Of a DNA stretch of 64,000 bases, positions 26,821-35,225 are shown one piece after another. A program made the translations under genes and the position numbers. The notes beneath the pieces are model-generated. The model was given only the letters and a program-made list of their open reading frames with translations, had not been told where the DNA came from and did not search any database. Each line of letters begins with the position of its first letter. Position 1 is the stretch's first letter. Source of the DNA: Pseudomonas mendocina (lineage in GTDB: Bacteria; Pseudomonadota; Gammaproteobacteria; Pseudomonadales; Pseudomonadaceae); contig NZ_CP027657.1 of assembly GCF_003008615.1 (NCBI RefSeq), positions 744,001 to 808,000 of the forward strand, read 5' to 3'.

Positions 26821-27045
26821 GAACCTGTCTACGATCTCCTGGCCGTCGGCCATACGGCGTTAAAAACAGCTTCGGCAAGCCGCTTGCGGCTAACGCGTTT
26901 CAGCGCGGCCCGAAGGGCGAGTGAAACGAGTCATGCTCATTTACAACTCGTAAAGTCGAGCGCGACTCCGACCGTTCCTCAGCTGTTTTTGCGGGGCCGC
27001 CATCGGTATTGTCTGGCTCTAGTCCAAAAGATCGTAAACAGGTTC
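26821..27045. mobile_element. MITE-like element, 225 bp, with 17-bp terminal inverted repeats
   Basis: The left end GAACCTGTCTACGATCT and the right end AGATCGTAAACAGGTTC are inverted repeats matching at 16 of 17 positions. The element is flanked by TGA on both sides (26818-26820 and 27046-27048), a 3-bp target duplication of form TNA. AAAAACAGCT (26862) and AGCTGTTTTT (26981) form an internal inverted pair. No coding frame of note. A TNA target and short inverted ends fit the IS1031-like part of the IS5 family, so it is probably mobilised by such a transposase acting in trans. That assignment is inference. Confidence 0.75.
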
Positions 27046-27072
27046 TGAACACAGCAGAACTGGAATCCCCAT

Positions 27073-27750
27073 ATGGAATATCGCGTCAACCGCCTGACCC
27101 AGCCTCCCGCCCTGAACGCCGACTGGGCGGATCCGATCTGGCAGGCTGCGGAGATCATCCGTATCGAACAGTTTCGCCCGGAAAGCAGCGACCACCGCCC
27201 GCTCACCGAAGCGCGCCTGCTGTACAGCGATGCCGGCATCCACGGCATCTTCCGCGCCCATGATCGCTACGTGCGCTGCGTGCACACGCAGTTCCAGGAT
27301 CTGGTGTGCAAGGACAGCTGCGTCGAGGTGTACTTCCAGCCCAAGGCCGGGCAAGCCGAAAACAATGGCTATCTGAACCTGGAAATGAGTGGCAACGGCA
27401 CCCTGCTCAGTTACTACATCACCGATGCCAAGCGCGCACCGGGCGGCTTCAAGGCCTTCGTCAAACTGACGCCCGAACAGGGCCGCCAGGTCGACATCCG
27501 TTCGACCCTGCCCGCCGTGGTGGAGCCGGAGCTGAGCGAGCCGACCGAATGGTGCCTGCAGTTCTTCCTGCCCTTCACCCTGCTGGAGGCTTATGTCGGC
27601 CCGCTCGGCGCACTGCCCGGACAGACCTGGCGCTGCAACCTGTTCAAGTGCGCCGATGAAACCTCGCACCCTCACTGGGCTTCATGGCGCCCGGTAAGGG
27701 AGCTCAACTTCCACGCCCCGGAGACCTTTGGAGCGATTCGTTTCGCATGA
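27073..27750 (+). CDS. CBM9-like carbohydrate-binding domain protein
   Basis: The 225-residue protein is a single beta-rich domain of the carbohydrate-binding module 9-like type. Supporting segments are the N-terminal LNADWADPIWQAAE, LLYSDAGIHGIFRAHDRYVR, CKDSCVEVYFQPK and the C-terminal TWRCNLFKCADETSHPHWASW. No signal peptide, so a periplasmic xylan-binding role is unlikely. Family members of this size are mostly uncharacterised. The MITE-like element ends 27 bases before the ATG and no strong ribosome site is seen, so native expression may have been altered by the insertion. It converges with the iron-type ABC operon. Confidence 0.7.
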   Translation: MEYRVNRLTQPPALNADWADPIWQAAEIIRIEQFRPESSDHRPLTEARLLYSDAGIHGIFRAHDRYVRCVHTQFQDLVCKDSCVEVYFQPKAGQAENNGYLNLEMSGNGTLLSYYITDAKRAPGGFKAFVKLTPEQGRQVDIRSTLPAVVEPELSEPTEWCLQFFLPFTLLEAYVGPLGALPGQTWRCNLFKCADETSHPHWASWRPVRELNFHAPETFGAIRFA

Positions 27751-27781
27751 ATCCTGCCGTCGCTCACCACCGGTCTGGCTA

Positions 27782-28564
27782 TCACTGCGCGCCTGATCGG
27801 GCTCTGGGCAGCGCCCGATCCACCAGCACCTGCAGACGCCCGCGCGAGCACTGCTCGACCCGCGCCTCGACGCCGTAGACCTCGGCCAGCAACGCCGGGG
27901 TCAGCACCTCTGCCGGCACACCGCTGGCATGCAGACGCCCGCCATGCAGCACCACGATAAAGTCGGCGCAGGCAGCGGCCAGGTTGATGTCGTGCAATAC
28001 CGCCACGGCCAACAACTGATGTTCTCGCACCAGCTCGCGCACGCAGTCCATCACCCGCAACTGGTAATGCAGATCGAGCGCGCTGGTCGGCTCGTCGAGC
28101 AGCAGCACCTGCGGCTTGCGCGCGATCAGTTGAGCCAGCGAAACCAGCTGCCGCTGACCACCGGACAGGCCGTCCAGCGATTGCTCGGCCAGATCCTCGA
28201 TACCGATCCGCGCCAACGCCTCGAACGAGGCGCGCAGTACATCGGGTTCGTTACCCACTCGCAACGCGGCGATCACGCTTTCCAGCACACCCAGGGCGAT
28301 ACCCGGCGGCAGTTGCTGCGGCATGTAGGCCAGCAGACGGGCGCGCTCGGCGGCGTTCAGCCGGGTCAGGTCGCGATCGCCCAGGCTCAGCCCGCCTTGC
28401 ATGTGCTCCAGCCCGGCCAGCGCGCGCAGCAGTGTGGATTTGCCGGCACCGTTGGGGCCGACCAGCGCCACCAGGCTGCCGGCCGGCAACTCCGGTAGCG
28501 ACAGGCCATGAATGATGCGCCGCCGCCCGTAGGCCACCTCGATGCCATCGACCTTGAGATTCAC
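27782..28564 (-). CDS. ABC transporter ATP-binding protein, FecE/BtuD type
   Basis: A 260-residue ATPase with Walker A GPNGAGKST, signature LSGGQRQL, Walker B VLLLDEPTSALD and the LHDINLA H-loop. This is the iron-chelate, haem or cobalamin importer class. Its ATG overlaps the stop of the permease gene (ATGA). It is the last gene of a three-gene operon with the permease and the binding protein. The imported chelate cannot be told from sequence; a siderophore or haem is more likely than cobalamin in this setting, since no cobalamin genes are nearby. Confidence 0.88.
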   Translation of the reverse strand: MNLKVDGIEVAYGRRRIIHGLSLPELPAGSLVALVGPNGAGKSTLLRALAGLEHMQGGLSLGDRDLTRLNAAERARLLAYMPQQLPPGIALGVLESVIAALRVGNEPDVLRASFEALARIGIEDLAEQSLDGLSGGQRQLVSLAQLIARKPQVLLLDEPTSALDLHYQLRVMDCVRELVREHQLLAVAVLHDINLAAACADFIVVLHGGRLHASGVPAEVLTPALLAEVYGVEARVEQCSRGRLQVLVDRALPRARSGAQ

Positions 28565-29634
28565 AGGCGCCTCCCCCGGCGAAACACCAACGCGACGAAC
28601 ACCGGCACGCCGACCAGCGCGGTGACGATGCCCACCGGCACGATCACGCCCGGCAGGATCAGCTTGCTGGCAATCGACGACAGCGACAGCAGCAAGGCGC
28701 CGACCAGTGCGCTGGCCGGCAGCAGAAAGCGCTGATCCTCACCGACCAGCAGGCGCGCCATATGCGGGCCGACCAGACCGACGAAACCGATGGTGCCGAC
28801 GAACGCCACGGCGGTGGCGGCCAGCAGGCTGATACGCAGCAGCGAGGCGTAGCGCAGGCGGCGCACATCGACGCCGAAGCTGCGCGCGCGATCCTCACCC
28901 ATGCGCAGCAGGGTCATGCTCGGTGCGGCGCGCAAGGAGAACGGCAGCAGCACGGCGAGGACGGCCGCGAGAATGCCGAGCTTCTCCCAGTTGGCCCGCG
29001 CCAGGCTGCCCAGCGTCCAGAACACCAGTTGCTGCAACACGTCTTCGGTGGCAAGCAGTTGCAGCAGCGACACCAGCGCGTTGCAACTGAACACCAGGGC
29101 GATGCCGAACAGCACCAGGCTCTCCACACCTGCCCCGCGCAAACGCGACATGGCCTGCAACAGCAGCACCGACAGGCAGGCGAAGACGAACGCCGCCACC
29201 GTCACCTGGCCGCTCGGCGCCAGCCAGTCGATGGCCAGCGGATAGGCGATGGCCAGCGAGGCGCCAAGCGCTGCCGCCGAGGACACGCCAAGGGTGAAGG
29301 GACTGGCCAGCGGGTTGTCGAGGATCGCCTGCATCTCGGCGCCAGCCAGCGACAGCGCTGCACCGACCAGCACCGCCATCAGCGCGTACGGCAGGCGCAC
29401 ATTCCAGATGATCACTCGTTCGGTGGCGCTCAGCGCATCGGGATCGAGAATGCCAGCCAGCAACTGGCCCAGGCCCATGCCCGAGGCGCCGCTGGCCAGG
29501 TCAGCCAGCACGCTGGCCACCAGCAGCGCCAGCAACAGGCCCACCAGCACGCTGCGGCGTAGCAACAGGCGCTGATAACTCAGCGCTGCCGCCTCCAACG
29601 CGGGCGTGCCGGCACTTTGCAAATAGGCACTCAC
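28561..29634 (-). CDS. ABC transporter permease, FecCD family
   Basis: A 357-residue permease with around ten helices and the FecCD hallmarks LAGAEMQAILDNPLASPFTLG (interrupted by normal variation) and GFVGLVGPHMAR. The GTG start overlaps the stop of the binding-protein gene (GTGA), so translation is coupled. A single permease of this family normally forms a homodimer with two copies of the ATPase. Confidence 0.9.
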   Translation of the reverse strand: MSAYLQSAGTPALEAAALSYQRLLLRRSVLVGLLLALLVASVLADLASGASGMGLGQLLAGILDPDALSATERVIIWNVRLPYALMAVLVGAALSLAGAEMQAILDNPLASPFTLGVSSAAALGASLAIAYPLAIDWLAPSGQVTVAAFVFACLSVLLLQAMSRLRGAGVESLVLFGIALVFSCNALVSLLQLLATEDVLQQLVFWTLGSLARANWEKLGILAAVLAVLLPFSLRAAPSMTLLRMGEDRARSFGVDVRRLRYASLLRISLLAATAVAFVGTIGFVGLVGPHMARLLVGEDQRFLLPASALVGALLLSLSSIASKLILPGVIVPVGIVTALVGVPVFVALVFRRGRRL

Positions 29635-30752
29635 GGCGTTGCGTCGATCCAGTAGTGGCCATCCAGGCCAACGGCAAGGAAGCGATTGATCTCTGCCTGA
29701 GTCGCCAGCGGGTCGAGATCGGCGAAGCGCTCGGGGTGAATCCAGCGCGCCATGCTCTCGATGGCGAGGATGTTGAACGGCGAGTTGTAGAAGTCATGCC
29801 ACAGGCCATGGGCCTGGCCATTCTGGATCGGCCGCAGCGGCGCGAACTCGGGGCGTGCGGTGATCTTCGTCAGGCTGTCGCGGGCGGTCTTCTCGTCCAC
29901 ACCGGCACCGAGCAGCACGCCGGGGTTGCGGTTGCCGGTGGCGATGTAGACATCCGGGTCGGCGCTCAGCACGTACTCGACGCTGACGTCACCAATCGCG
30001 CCCGGCACTACGCCGGCGGCGATATTGCGCCCACCCACGGCTTCGACCACGCCACCTAGGCCGCTCTTGCCGGTGGTATGCCCCGGCGCCTGCCAGACGC
30101 CAGCCAGCAGTTCGAGGAACACCTTGGGCCGCTGCGCATCCGGCAGGTCGGCCACGGCATCGGTGATGCGCGCCAGGTGGCGGTCATAGAAGCTCAGGTA
30201 CTCCTGCGCCTCACGCTCACGCCCCAACACTTTGCCCAGCGCCTCCAGGCTGACGCGGGTGTTCTCGATCGGGTGCACGCGAAAATCGATGAACAGCACC
30301 GGCACGCCCGCAGCAGCCAGCAGGTCGGCGACCGGACTGTGCTGGGTCGGGCCTTCACCAGCGATGCTGAACACTGCCAGATCAGGCTTGAGAGCAAGGA
30401 TCTGCTCGGCGCTGACACTCTGCTCGGACGCCTGGCCAATCAGCGGAATATCGGCGATGGCCGGGTATTTCTGCGCGTAGACCTCATAGGTGTGCGGGTC
30501 GAGCAGGCGCATGTCGTTCTGCCAGCCAACCACGCGCTGGAACGGCGCCTCGCGGTCGAGCAACGCCAGGGCGAAGAACAGCCGACCTTCACCCAGCACC
30601 ACACGTTTGGGTTCGGCCGGTACTTCGACCTTGCGCCCGAGCACGTCGGTGACTTCCACAGCATGGGCGGAACCAGCCAGTGACAACCAGGCACAAAACA
30701 GCAAGGGCAACGCCGCCAGACGACGCAGGAGCATAGGAGAGACTTGGGACAT
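29631..30752 (-). CDS. periplasmic iron-chelate/haem/cobalamin-type binding protein
   Basis: The 373-residue precursor has a signal peptide (LLRRLAALPLLFCAWLSLAG, cleavage after AHA). The mature domain has the BtuF/FepB-like fold: VTDVLGRKVEVPAEPKRVVL near the start and the ILALKPDLAVFSIAG segment. An AAGGA site precedes the ATG. This is the first gene of the operon and is divergent from a two-component system, with 180 bases between them. It is longer than most cobalamin-binding BtuF proteins and closer to ferric-chelate binders. Confidence 0.87.
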   Translation of the reverse strand: MSQVSPMLLRRLAALPLLFCAWLSLAGSAHAVEVTDVLGRKVEVPAEPKRVVLGEGRLFFALALLDREAPFQRVVGWQNDMRLLDPHTYEVYAQKYPAIADIPLIGQASEQSVSAEQILALKPDLAVFSIAGEGPTQHSPVADLLAAAGVPVLFIDFRVHPIENTRVSLEALGKVLGREREAQEYLSFYDRHLARITDAVADLPDAQRPKVFLELLAGVWQAPGHTTGKSGLGGVVEAVGGRNIAAGVVPGAIGDVSVEYVLSADPDVYIATGNRNPGVLLGAGVDEKTARDSLTKITARPEFAPLRPIQNGQAHGLWHDFYNSPFNILAIESMARWIHPERFADLDPLATQAEINRFLAVGLDGHYWIDATP

Positions 30753-30765
30753 CGAGATTCCTTAA

Positions 30766-30787
30766 ATACAATCAGTCGCATTTGTAT
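30766..30787. promoter_or_regulatory. inverted repeat ATACAA-N10-TTGTAT between transporter and two-component system
   Basis: ATACAA and TTGTAT are exact inverted copies 10 bases apart, 14 bases upstream of the binding-protein start. The position would suit a repressor or activator site for the transporter, such as the neighbouring response regulator. It is not a good match to the 19-bp Fur consensus. Evidence is by eye only. Confidence 0.35.
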
Positions 30788-30932
30788 CCGCGGCATTCTA
30801 GCGATCCGCCCCACCCGGCCCGCTGCCCAAGATGTATCGCCAGTACAAAACCGGCACCCGCAACACAATCCATTACATTTGCCCCTGAGCGCCGGTGTAT
30901 GTTCCGCGCTCAGCCTTTGCAGGTACTGCCCG

Positions 30933-31655
30933 ATGTCCCGACAGGATCACATCCTCATCGTCGATGACGACCCCGAGATTCGTCAGCTGCTCGCCACCTA
31001 CCTGAGCGAGGCCGGCTACCAGACCTCGGTGGCCAGCCAAGGCACGGAGATGCGCAAGCGTCTGGAAGAGCAGTTGATCGATCTGGTGGTGCTCGACCTG
31101 ATGCTGCTGGGTGAAGATGGCCTGACCCTGTGCCGCGAACTGCGCGTGCGCAGCAACGTGCCGGTGATCATGCTCACCGCGCGCGGCACCCTGGTCGACC
31201 GCATCGTCGGCCTGGAAATGGGCGCCGACGACTACCTGGCCAAACCCTTCGACCCGCGCGAGCTGCTGGCACGGATCAAGGTGGTGCTGCGTCGCACGCA
31301 AAGCTTCCCGGAGCGCGCCCGCCTCGACGAGGTGGCCAGCCTGCGTTTCGCCGGCTGGCGCCTGGACACCGCCACCCGCCAGCTGCGCTCCCCCGCCGGC
31401 CTGGTGATCAGCCTCGGCAACTCCGACTACCGCGTGCTCCGCCTGCTGTTGCAGCACCCCAACCGCCCGCTGAGCCGCGACTTCCTGCTCGGTCATGCCT
31501 TCGATAAGGAGAGAGCGCCGTTCGACCGCAGCATCGACGTATGCATCAGCCGTCTGCGTCAACATCTGGAGGAGAACCCACGCTCACCGAAGCTGATTCG
31601 TACCGTGCGCAATGAGGGCTATGCGCTGACCGTCGAAGAGGTGCAGCAGGCGTGA
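30933..31655 (+). CDS. OmpR-family response regulator
   Basis: The 240-residue protein has a receiver domain (acidic DDD at 11-13, phospho-acceptor D55 in VVLDLMLLG, conserved LTARG and YLAKPF) and a C-terminal winged-helix DNA-binding domain (DRSIDVCISRLRQHLE, TVRNEGYAL). ATG at 30933 gives the normal family start MSRQDHILIVDDD. The kinase gene overlaps its stop codon. Divergence from the iron-type importer suggests that importer as a target; the stimulus is unknown. Confidence 0.92.
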   Translation: MSRQDHILIVDDDPEIRQLLATYLSEAGYQTSVASQGTEMRKRLEEQLIDLVVLDLMLLGEDGLTLCRELRVRSNVPVIMLTARGTLVDRIVGLEMGADDYLAKPFDPRELLARIKVVLRRTQSFPERARLDEVASLRFAGWRLDTATRQLRSPAGLVISLGNSDYRVLRLLLQHPNRPLSRDFLLGHAFDKERAPFDRSIDVCISRLRQHLEENPRSPKLIRTVRNEGYALTVEEVQQA

Positions 31656-33031
31656 AGCGACTCTGGCCCGATTCGCTGTTCGGCCGTCTGGTGCTGATTC
31701 TGGTGGCCGGTCTGTTCGCCGCGCAGATTCTCACCAGCAGCATCTGGTACGAGATCCGCCACGGCCAGGTGCTGGAAATCCCCACGCGCCTGCTGGCCAC
31801 GCGCCTGGCCGACCTGATCCTGCTCGACCGCCGTGATCCGGCCCTGGCGGTGACGCTGATCGAGGCGCTGCAAGGGCCGGACTTGCGCCTGCTGGACACA
31901 GCACCGCCCGCCAGGCAACTGGACGAAGCCGATCACAATCGCGAGGCGCTGCTGCGACAGGTGATCGCCGAGCGCACCGGCAGCACGCCAACCCTGCGCC
32001 TGCTGGCGCTCGATGTGCTCGATCCGGATGGCCATCCCGCCAGCCTGCCGGTGCTGTTCGGCACAGCGCCGGCCAGTGGCCGCTTTCAGGTCGAGCTGCA
32101 GTTGCCCAGCGGCCCCGTGCTGTATCTGGAAGCCATCGAGGAACAGGGCTGGACGAGTGCCTCGACACTGTCGCTACTGCTCGATTACCTGACGCGCATC
32201 TATTTGCTGCGCATCGTCGTGGTGGTGCTGATCGCCCTGCTCGCGGTGCGCCTGGTGCTGCGCCCGCTGCAGCGCATGACCGGTGCCGCCGAAGCCCTCG
32301 GCCAGGATATTCACCGTCCGCCCCTGCCGGTCGACGGGCCACGTGAAGTGCGTCAGGCCGCGCAGGCATTCAACGCCATGCAGCGCCGCCTGATCGACAG
32401 CATCGCCGAGCGCACGCGCTTCTTTGCCGCTGTCTCACACGATTTGCGCACGCCCATCACCCGCCTGCGCCTGCGCGCCGAACTGCTCGCCGACGAAGCC
32501 ACCCGCCAGCGCTTTCGCGACGACCTGCAACGCATGGAGGAGATGGTCTCGGCCAGCCTCGACTTCCTGCGCAGCGGCGAGCTGGACGACGCCCGCGAGC
32601 CGGTGGATATCGATGCATTGCTACAGGGCCTGCAGGCGGACTTTCACGACCTGGGGGCACAGGTCGAGATTCACGGCAGCGCCTGCCCACTGGTGGCCCA
32701 CGCCAGTGGCCTGCACCGCTGCCTGCAGAACCTGCTGGAAAATGCCGTGCGGCATGCCGGTGGACTCATCGAAATCCAGCTCGACGACAGTGCCGACCGC
32801 CTGCGCATCGGTATCGCCGACCGTGGGCCGGGCATCGACGAGGCGCTGCTGGAGAGCGTCATGGAGCCCTTCTACCGCCAGGACGAAGCGCGCAGCGAAA
32901 GTGCCGGTGGTTACGGTCTGGGCCTGAGCATCGCTCGGCAGATCGCCAGCGCCCACGGCGGTAGCCTCACCTTGCAGCCCCGCACAGGCGGCGGGCTGCT
33001 GGCAGTGCTCGACCTTCCTCGCCAGAGTTGA
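31652..33031 (+). CDS. two-component sensor histidine kinase
   Basis: The 459-residue kinase starts at GTG, overlapping the regulator stop (GTGA). TM1 is at about residues 10-30. A periplasmic region of about 150 residues follows, then TM2 (about 185-205), HAMP, the phospho-acceptor box FFAAVSHDLRTPITRLR and the ATPase domain with NLLENAVRHA, DRGPGID and GYGLGLSIA. It should phosphorylate the response regulator encoded just upstream. The periplasmic sensor part shows no recognised domain. Confidence 0.92.
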   Translation: MKRLWPDSLFGRLVLILVAGLFAAQILTSSIWYEIRHGQVLEIPTRLLATRLADLILLDRRDPALAVTLIEALQGPDLRLLDTAPPARQLDEADHNREALLRQVIAERTGSTPTLRLLALDVLDPDGHPASLPVLFGTAPASGRFQVELQLPSGPVLYLEAIEEQGWTSASTLSLLLDYLTRIYLLRIVVVVLIALLAVRLVLRPLQRMTGAAEALGQDIHRPPLPVDGPREVRQAAQAFNAMQRRLIDSIAERTRFFAAVSHDLRTPITRLRLRAELLADEATRQRFRDDLQRMEEMVSASLDFLRSGELDDAREPVDIDALLQGLQADFHDLGAQVEIHGSACPLVAHASGLHRCLQNLLENAVRHAGGLIEIQLDDSADRLRIGIADRGPGIDEALLESVMEPFYRQDEARSESAGGYGLGLSIARQIASAHGGSLTLQPRTGGGLLAVLDLPRQS

Positions 33032-33039
33032 GCGTCGTC

Positions 33040-33100
33040 GGGTGCACTGCGCGTAACGCCTGACGACAGCGTTTCCCCCGGTGCGCACGGCGCACCCTAC
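33040..33100. repeat. dispersed palindromic repeat, copy 1 of a local pair
   Basis: GGGTGCACTGCGCG on the left and GGTGCGCACGGCGCACCC (33080-33097) on the right bracket GCCTGACGACAGCG. A diverged copy of the same arrangement lies at 33164-33228. The whole 450-base gap between the kinase and purU is otherwise free of genes, and the last 150 bases are AT-rich, presumably the purU promoter. Confidence 0.65.
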
Positions 33101-33163
33101 AGCTCTTTGTCCACCGAGCCATCTGCATACAGCCCCCCCGGATTGCATCCGGGCCACACACTC

Positions 33164-33228
33164 GTAGGGTGCGCTGCGCGCACCGCCTGAAGACAGCGTT
33201 CTCCCCCGGTGCGCATGGCGCCCCCTAC
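33164..33228. repeat. dispersed palindromic repeat, copy 2 of a local pair
   Basis: GTAGGGTGCGCTGCGCGCAC on the left and GGTGCGCATGGCGCCCCC (33208-33225) on the right surround GCCTGAAGACAGCGTT, the same layout as copy 1. Both have outward-facing arms that pair with each other, so each unit can form a long hairpin. Confidence 0.65.
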
Positions 33229-33481
33229 GGGCTTGTGCCTCCACGTCATTTGCATGCAAGCCGTTCTGGATTGCGTCGCGAATAGGAGCGTCGCTGCCAT
33301 CTGTCCTTTATTTCTCGTCAGGATAAAAAAATTCCTAACAGGCATGGACAGAGCATCTTCATTCACTTATAAAAATCACCAACACGAAAAATAGATTCGT
33401 CACAGTAATTTTTATTCACAGACGAACATCCTCTTTATCCCTGAAGATTTTCCTGCCGCCGACCCCAGCAGAGGATTCGCC

Positions 33482-34348
33482 ATGCAGCACGCCAAGCACC
33501 CATACGTGATCAAGATCAGTTGCCCGGCCACATCCGGCATCGTCGCCGCCGTAACGTCCTTCCTCGCCGACCATGGTTGCTACATCAGCGAAATGGCGCA
33601 GTTCGACGACGAGGTCAGTGGTTCCTTCTTCATGCGCGCGGTATTCCGCTTCAACGAAGGTTTCGCCGGCGACATCCAGCTGATCCAGGACGGTTTCGTC
33701 GATGTCGCCGAGCGCTTCGAAATGAACTGGGAGCTGCACGACACCACCGAGCCGATGCGCGTGCTGCTGATGGTCAGCAAGTACGACCATTGCCTGGCCG
33801 ACCTGCTCTATCGCCACCAGAAGGGCGAGTTGCAGATGAAGATCACCGCCATCGTCTCCAACCACCTCGACCTGCGGCCGATGGCCGAACGCGAGGGCAT
33901 CCGCTTCATCTACCTGCCGGTGACCAAGGACAGCAAGGCCCAGCAGGAAGCCGAACTGTTGAAGATCGTCGACGAGACCCAGACCGACCTGGTGGTGCTG
34001 GCGCGCTACATGCAGATCCTATCCGACGACCTGTGCAAGCAGCTCTCCGGCCGCGCCATCAACATCCACCACTCCTTCCTGCCTGGCTTCAAGGGCGCCA
34101 AGCCCTATCACCAGGCCTTCGATCGCGGCGTGAAGCTGATCGGCGCCACCGCGCACTACGTCACCTCGGATCTCGACGAAGGCCCGATCATCGAGCAGGA
34201 AGTGCAGCGCGTGGATCACAACTACACCCCCGACGCCCTGGTGGCGGTGGGTCGCGACACCGAAACCGTAGCCCTGTCCAAGGCGGTCAAGTACCACCTC
34301 GAGCACCGCGTGTTCCTCAATCACGACAAGACGGTGATCTTCCGATGA
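33482..34348 (+). CDS. purU: formyltetrahydrofolate deformylase (sox-linked copy)
   Basis: The 288-residue protein has an N-terminal ACT domain (residues about 8-85) and a formyl-transfer domain with the catalytic [19 protein letters not shown] stretch (Asn and His) and the Asp in [12 protein letters not shown]. It hydrolyses 10-formyl-THF to THF and formate. The ATG follows AGAGGA. The folD start overlaps its stop (ATGA), and the sox genes follow, so this copy serves to drain one-carbon units released by sarcosine oxidase. A second PurU at 61035 lies in the conserved mvaT region. Confidence 0.93.
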   Translation: MQHAKHPYVIKISCPATSGIVAAVTSFLADHGCYISEMAQFDDEVSGSFFMRAVFRFNEGFAGDIQLIQDGFVDVAERFEMNWELHDTTEPMRVLLMVSKYDHCLADLLYRHQKGELQMKITAIVSNHLDLRPMAEREGIRFIYLPVTKDSKAQQEAELLKIVDETQTDLVVLARYMQILSDDLCKQLSGRAINIHHSFLPGFKGAKPYHQAFDRGVKLIGATAHYVTSDLDEGPIIEQEVQRVDHNYTPDALVAVGRDTETVALSKAVKYHLEHRVFLNHDKTVIFR

Positions 34349-35220
34349 GCAGCAAGCTGATCGACGGCAAGGCCGCCTCCGCCCGCGTGCTCGCCGAAGT
34401 CGCCGCAGACGTGACTGCGCTCAAGGGCGCAGGCATCGAGCCGGCGCTGGCCGTGGTGCTGGTCGGTGATGATCCGGCCAGCCACGTTTACGTGCGCAAC
34501 AAGGTGCTGCGCGCCAACGAAGTGGGCATCCGCTCGCTGGAATATCGCCTGGGCGCCGACGCCAGCGCCGAGGCCGTGCTGGAAGTGGTGGCCGGGCTCA
34601 ATGCCGACGCATCGGTCAACGGCATCCTGGTGCAACTGCCGCTGCCGGCGCATATCGATGAAAGCCGCGTGCTGCAGGCCATCGACCCGGCCAAGGACGT
34701 CGACGGTTTCCACAGCGAGAACGTCGGCGGCCTCAGCCAGGGTCGTCCGGTACTCACGCCCTGCACGCCGGCCGGCTGCATGCGCCTGCTGTACGACACC
34801 TTGGGCGATCTGTCCGGCAAACATGCCGTGGTGGTCGGTCGGTCGAACATCGTCGGCAAGCCGATGGCGGCGCTGCTGCTGGCCGCCAACTGCAGCGTCA
34901 CCGTGCTGCATTCGCGCAGCGTCAAGCCGGAGAAGCTCTGCGGCCAGGCCGACATCGTCGTCGCTGCCGTCGGCCGGCCACGGATGATCGGCGCCGACTG
35001 GATCAAACCCGGCGCAGTGGTGATCGACGTAGGCATCAACCGCATCGACGAGGACGGCCGCTCGCGCCTGGTCGGCGATGTCGACTTCGACGCCGTGCTG
35101 CCGGTGGCCTCGGCCATCACCCCGGTGCCCGGTGGCGTCGGCCCGATGACCATCGCCCTGCTGATGCAGAACACTGTCACCGCCGCCCGCCAGCAACATG
35201 GCCTGACGACCCAGGAGTAA
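34345..35220 (+). CDS. folD: bifunctional methylene-THF dehydrogenase/cyclohydrolase
   Basis: The 291-residue FolD has the catalytic Y49xxxK53 pair in SHVYVRNK, the QLPLPAH loop, DVDGFH and the NADP-binding [13 protein letters not shown], and ends with [11 protein letters not shown]. It converts 5,10-methylene-THF to 10-formyl-THF, the step between SoxA product and PurU substrate. The start overlaps the purU stop and soxB follows after 5 bases. This is probably an extra folD in addition to the housekeeping gene, which cannot be verified here. Confidence 0.94.
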   Translation: MSSKLIDGKAASARVLAEVAADVTALKGAGIEPALAVVLVGDDPASHVYVRNKVLRANEVGIRSLEYRLGADASAEAVLEVVAGLNADASVNGILVQLPLPAHIDESRVLQAIDPAKDVDGFHSENVGGLSQGRPVLTPCTPAGCMRLLYDTLGDLSGKHAVVVGRSNIVGKPMAALLLAANCSVTVLHSRSVKPEKLCGQADIVVAAVGRPRMIGADWIKPGAVVIDVGINRIDEDGRSRLVGDVDFDAVLPVASAITPVPGGVGPMTIALLMQNTVTAARQQHGLTTQE

Positions 35221-35225
35221 ACGCA

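Noticed and set aside
26840..26924. Coding potential inside the MITE-like element continuing from the cupin region
   Set aside because: The translation has no domain features and the region is explained by an element with inverted ends and a target duplication.
30766..30787. Fur box upstream of the iron-type importer
   Set aside because: The inverted repeat ATACAA-N10-TTGTAT matches the Fur consensus poorly, so it is recorded only as an unassigned inverted repeat.
33040..33228. CRISPR-like repeats
   Set aside because: Only two diverged units occur, each a self-complementary hairpin, with no regular spacers and no cas genes.
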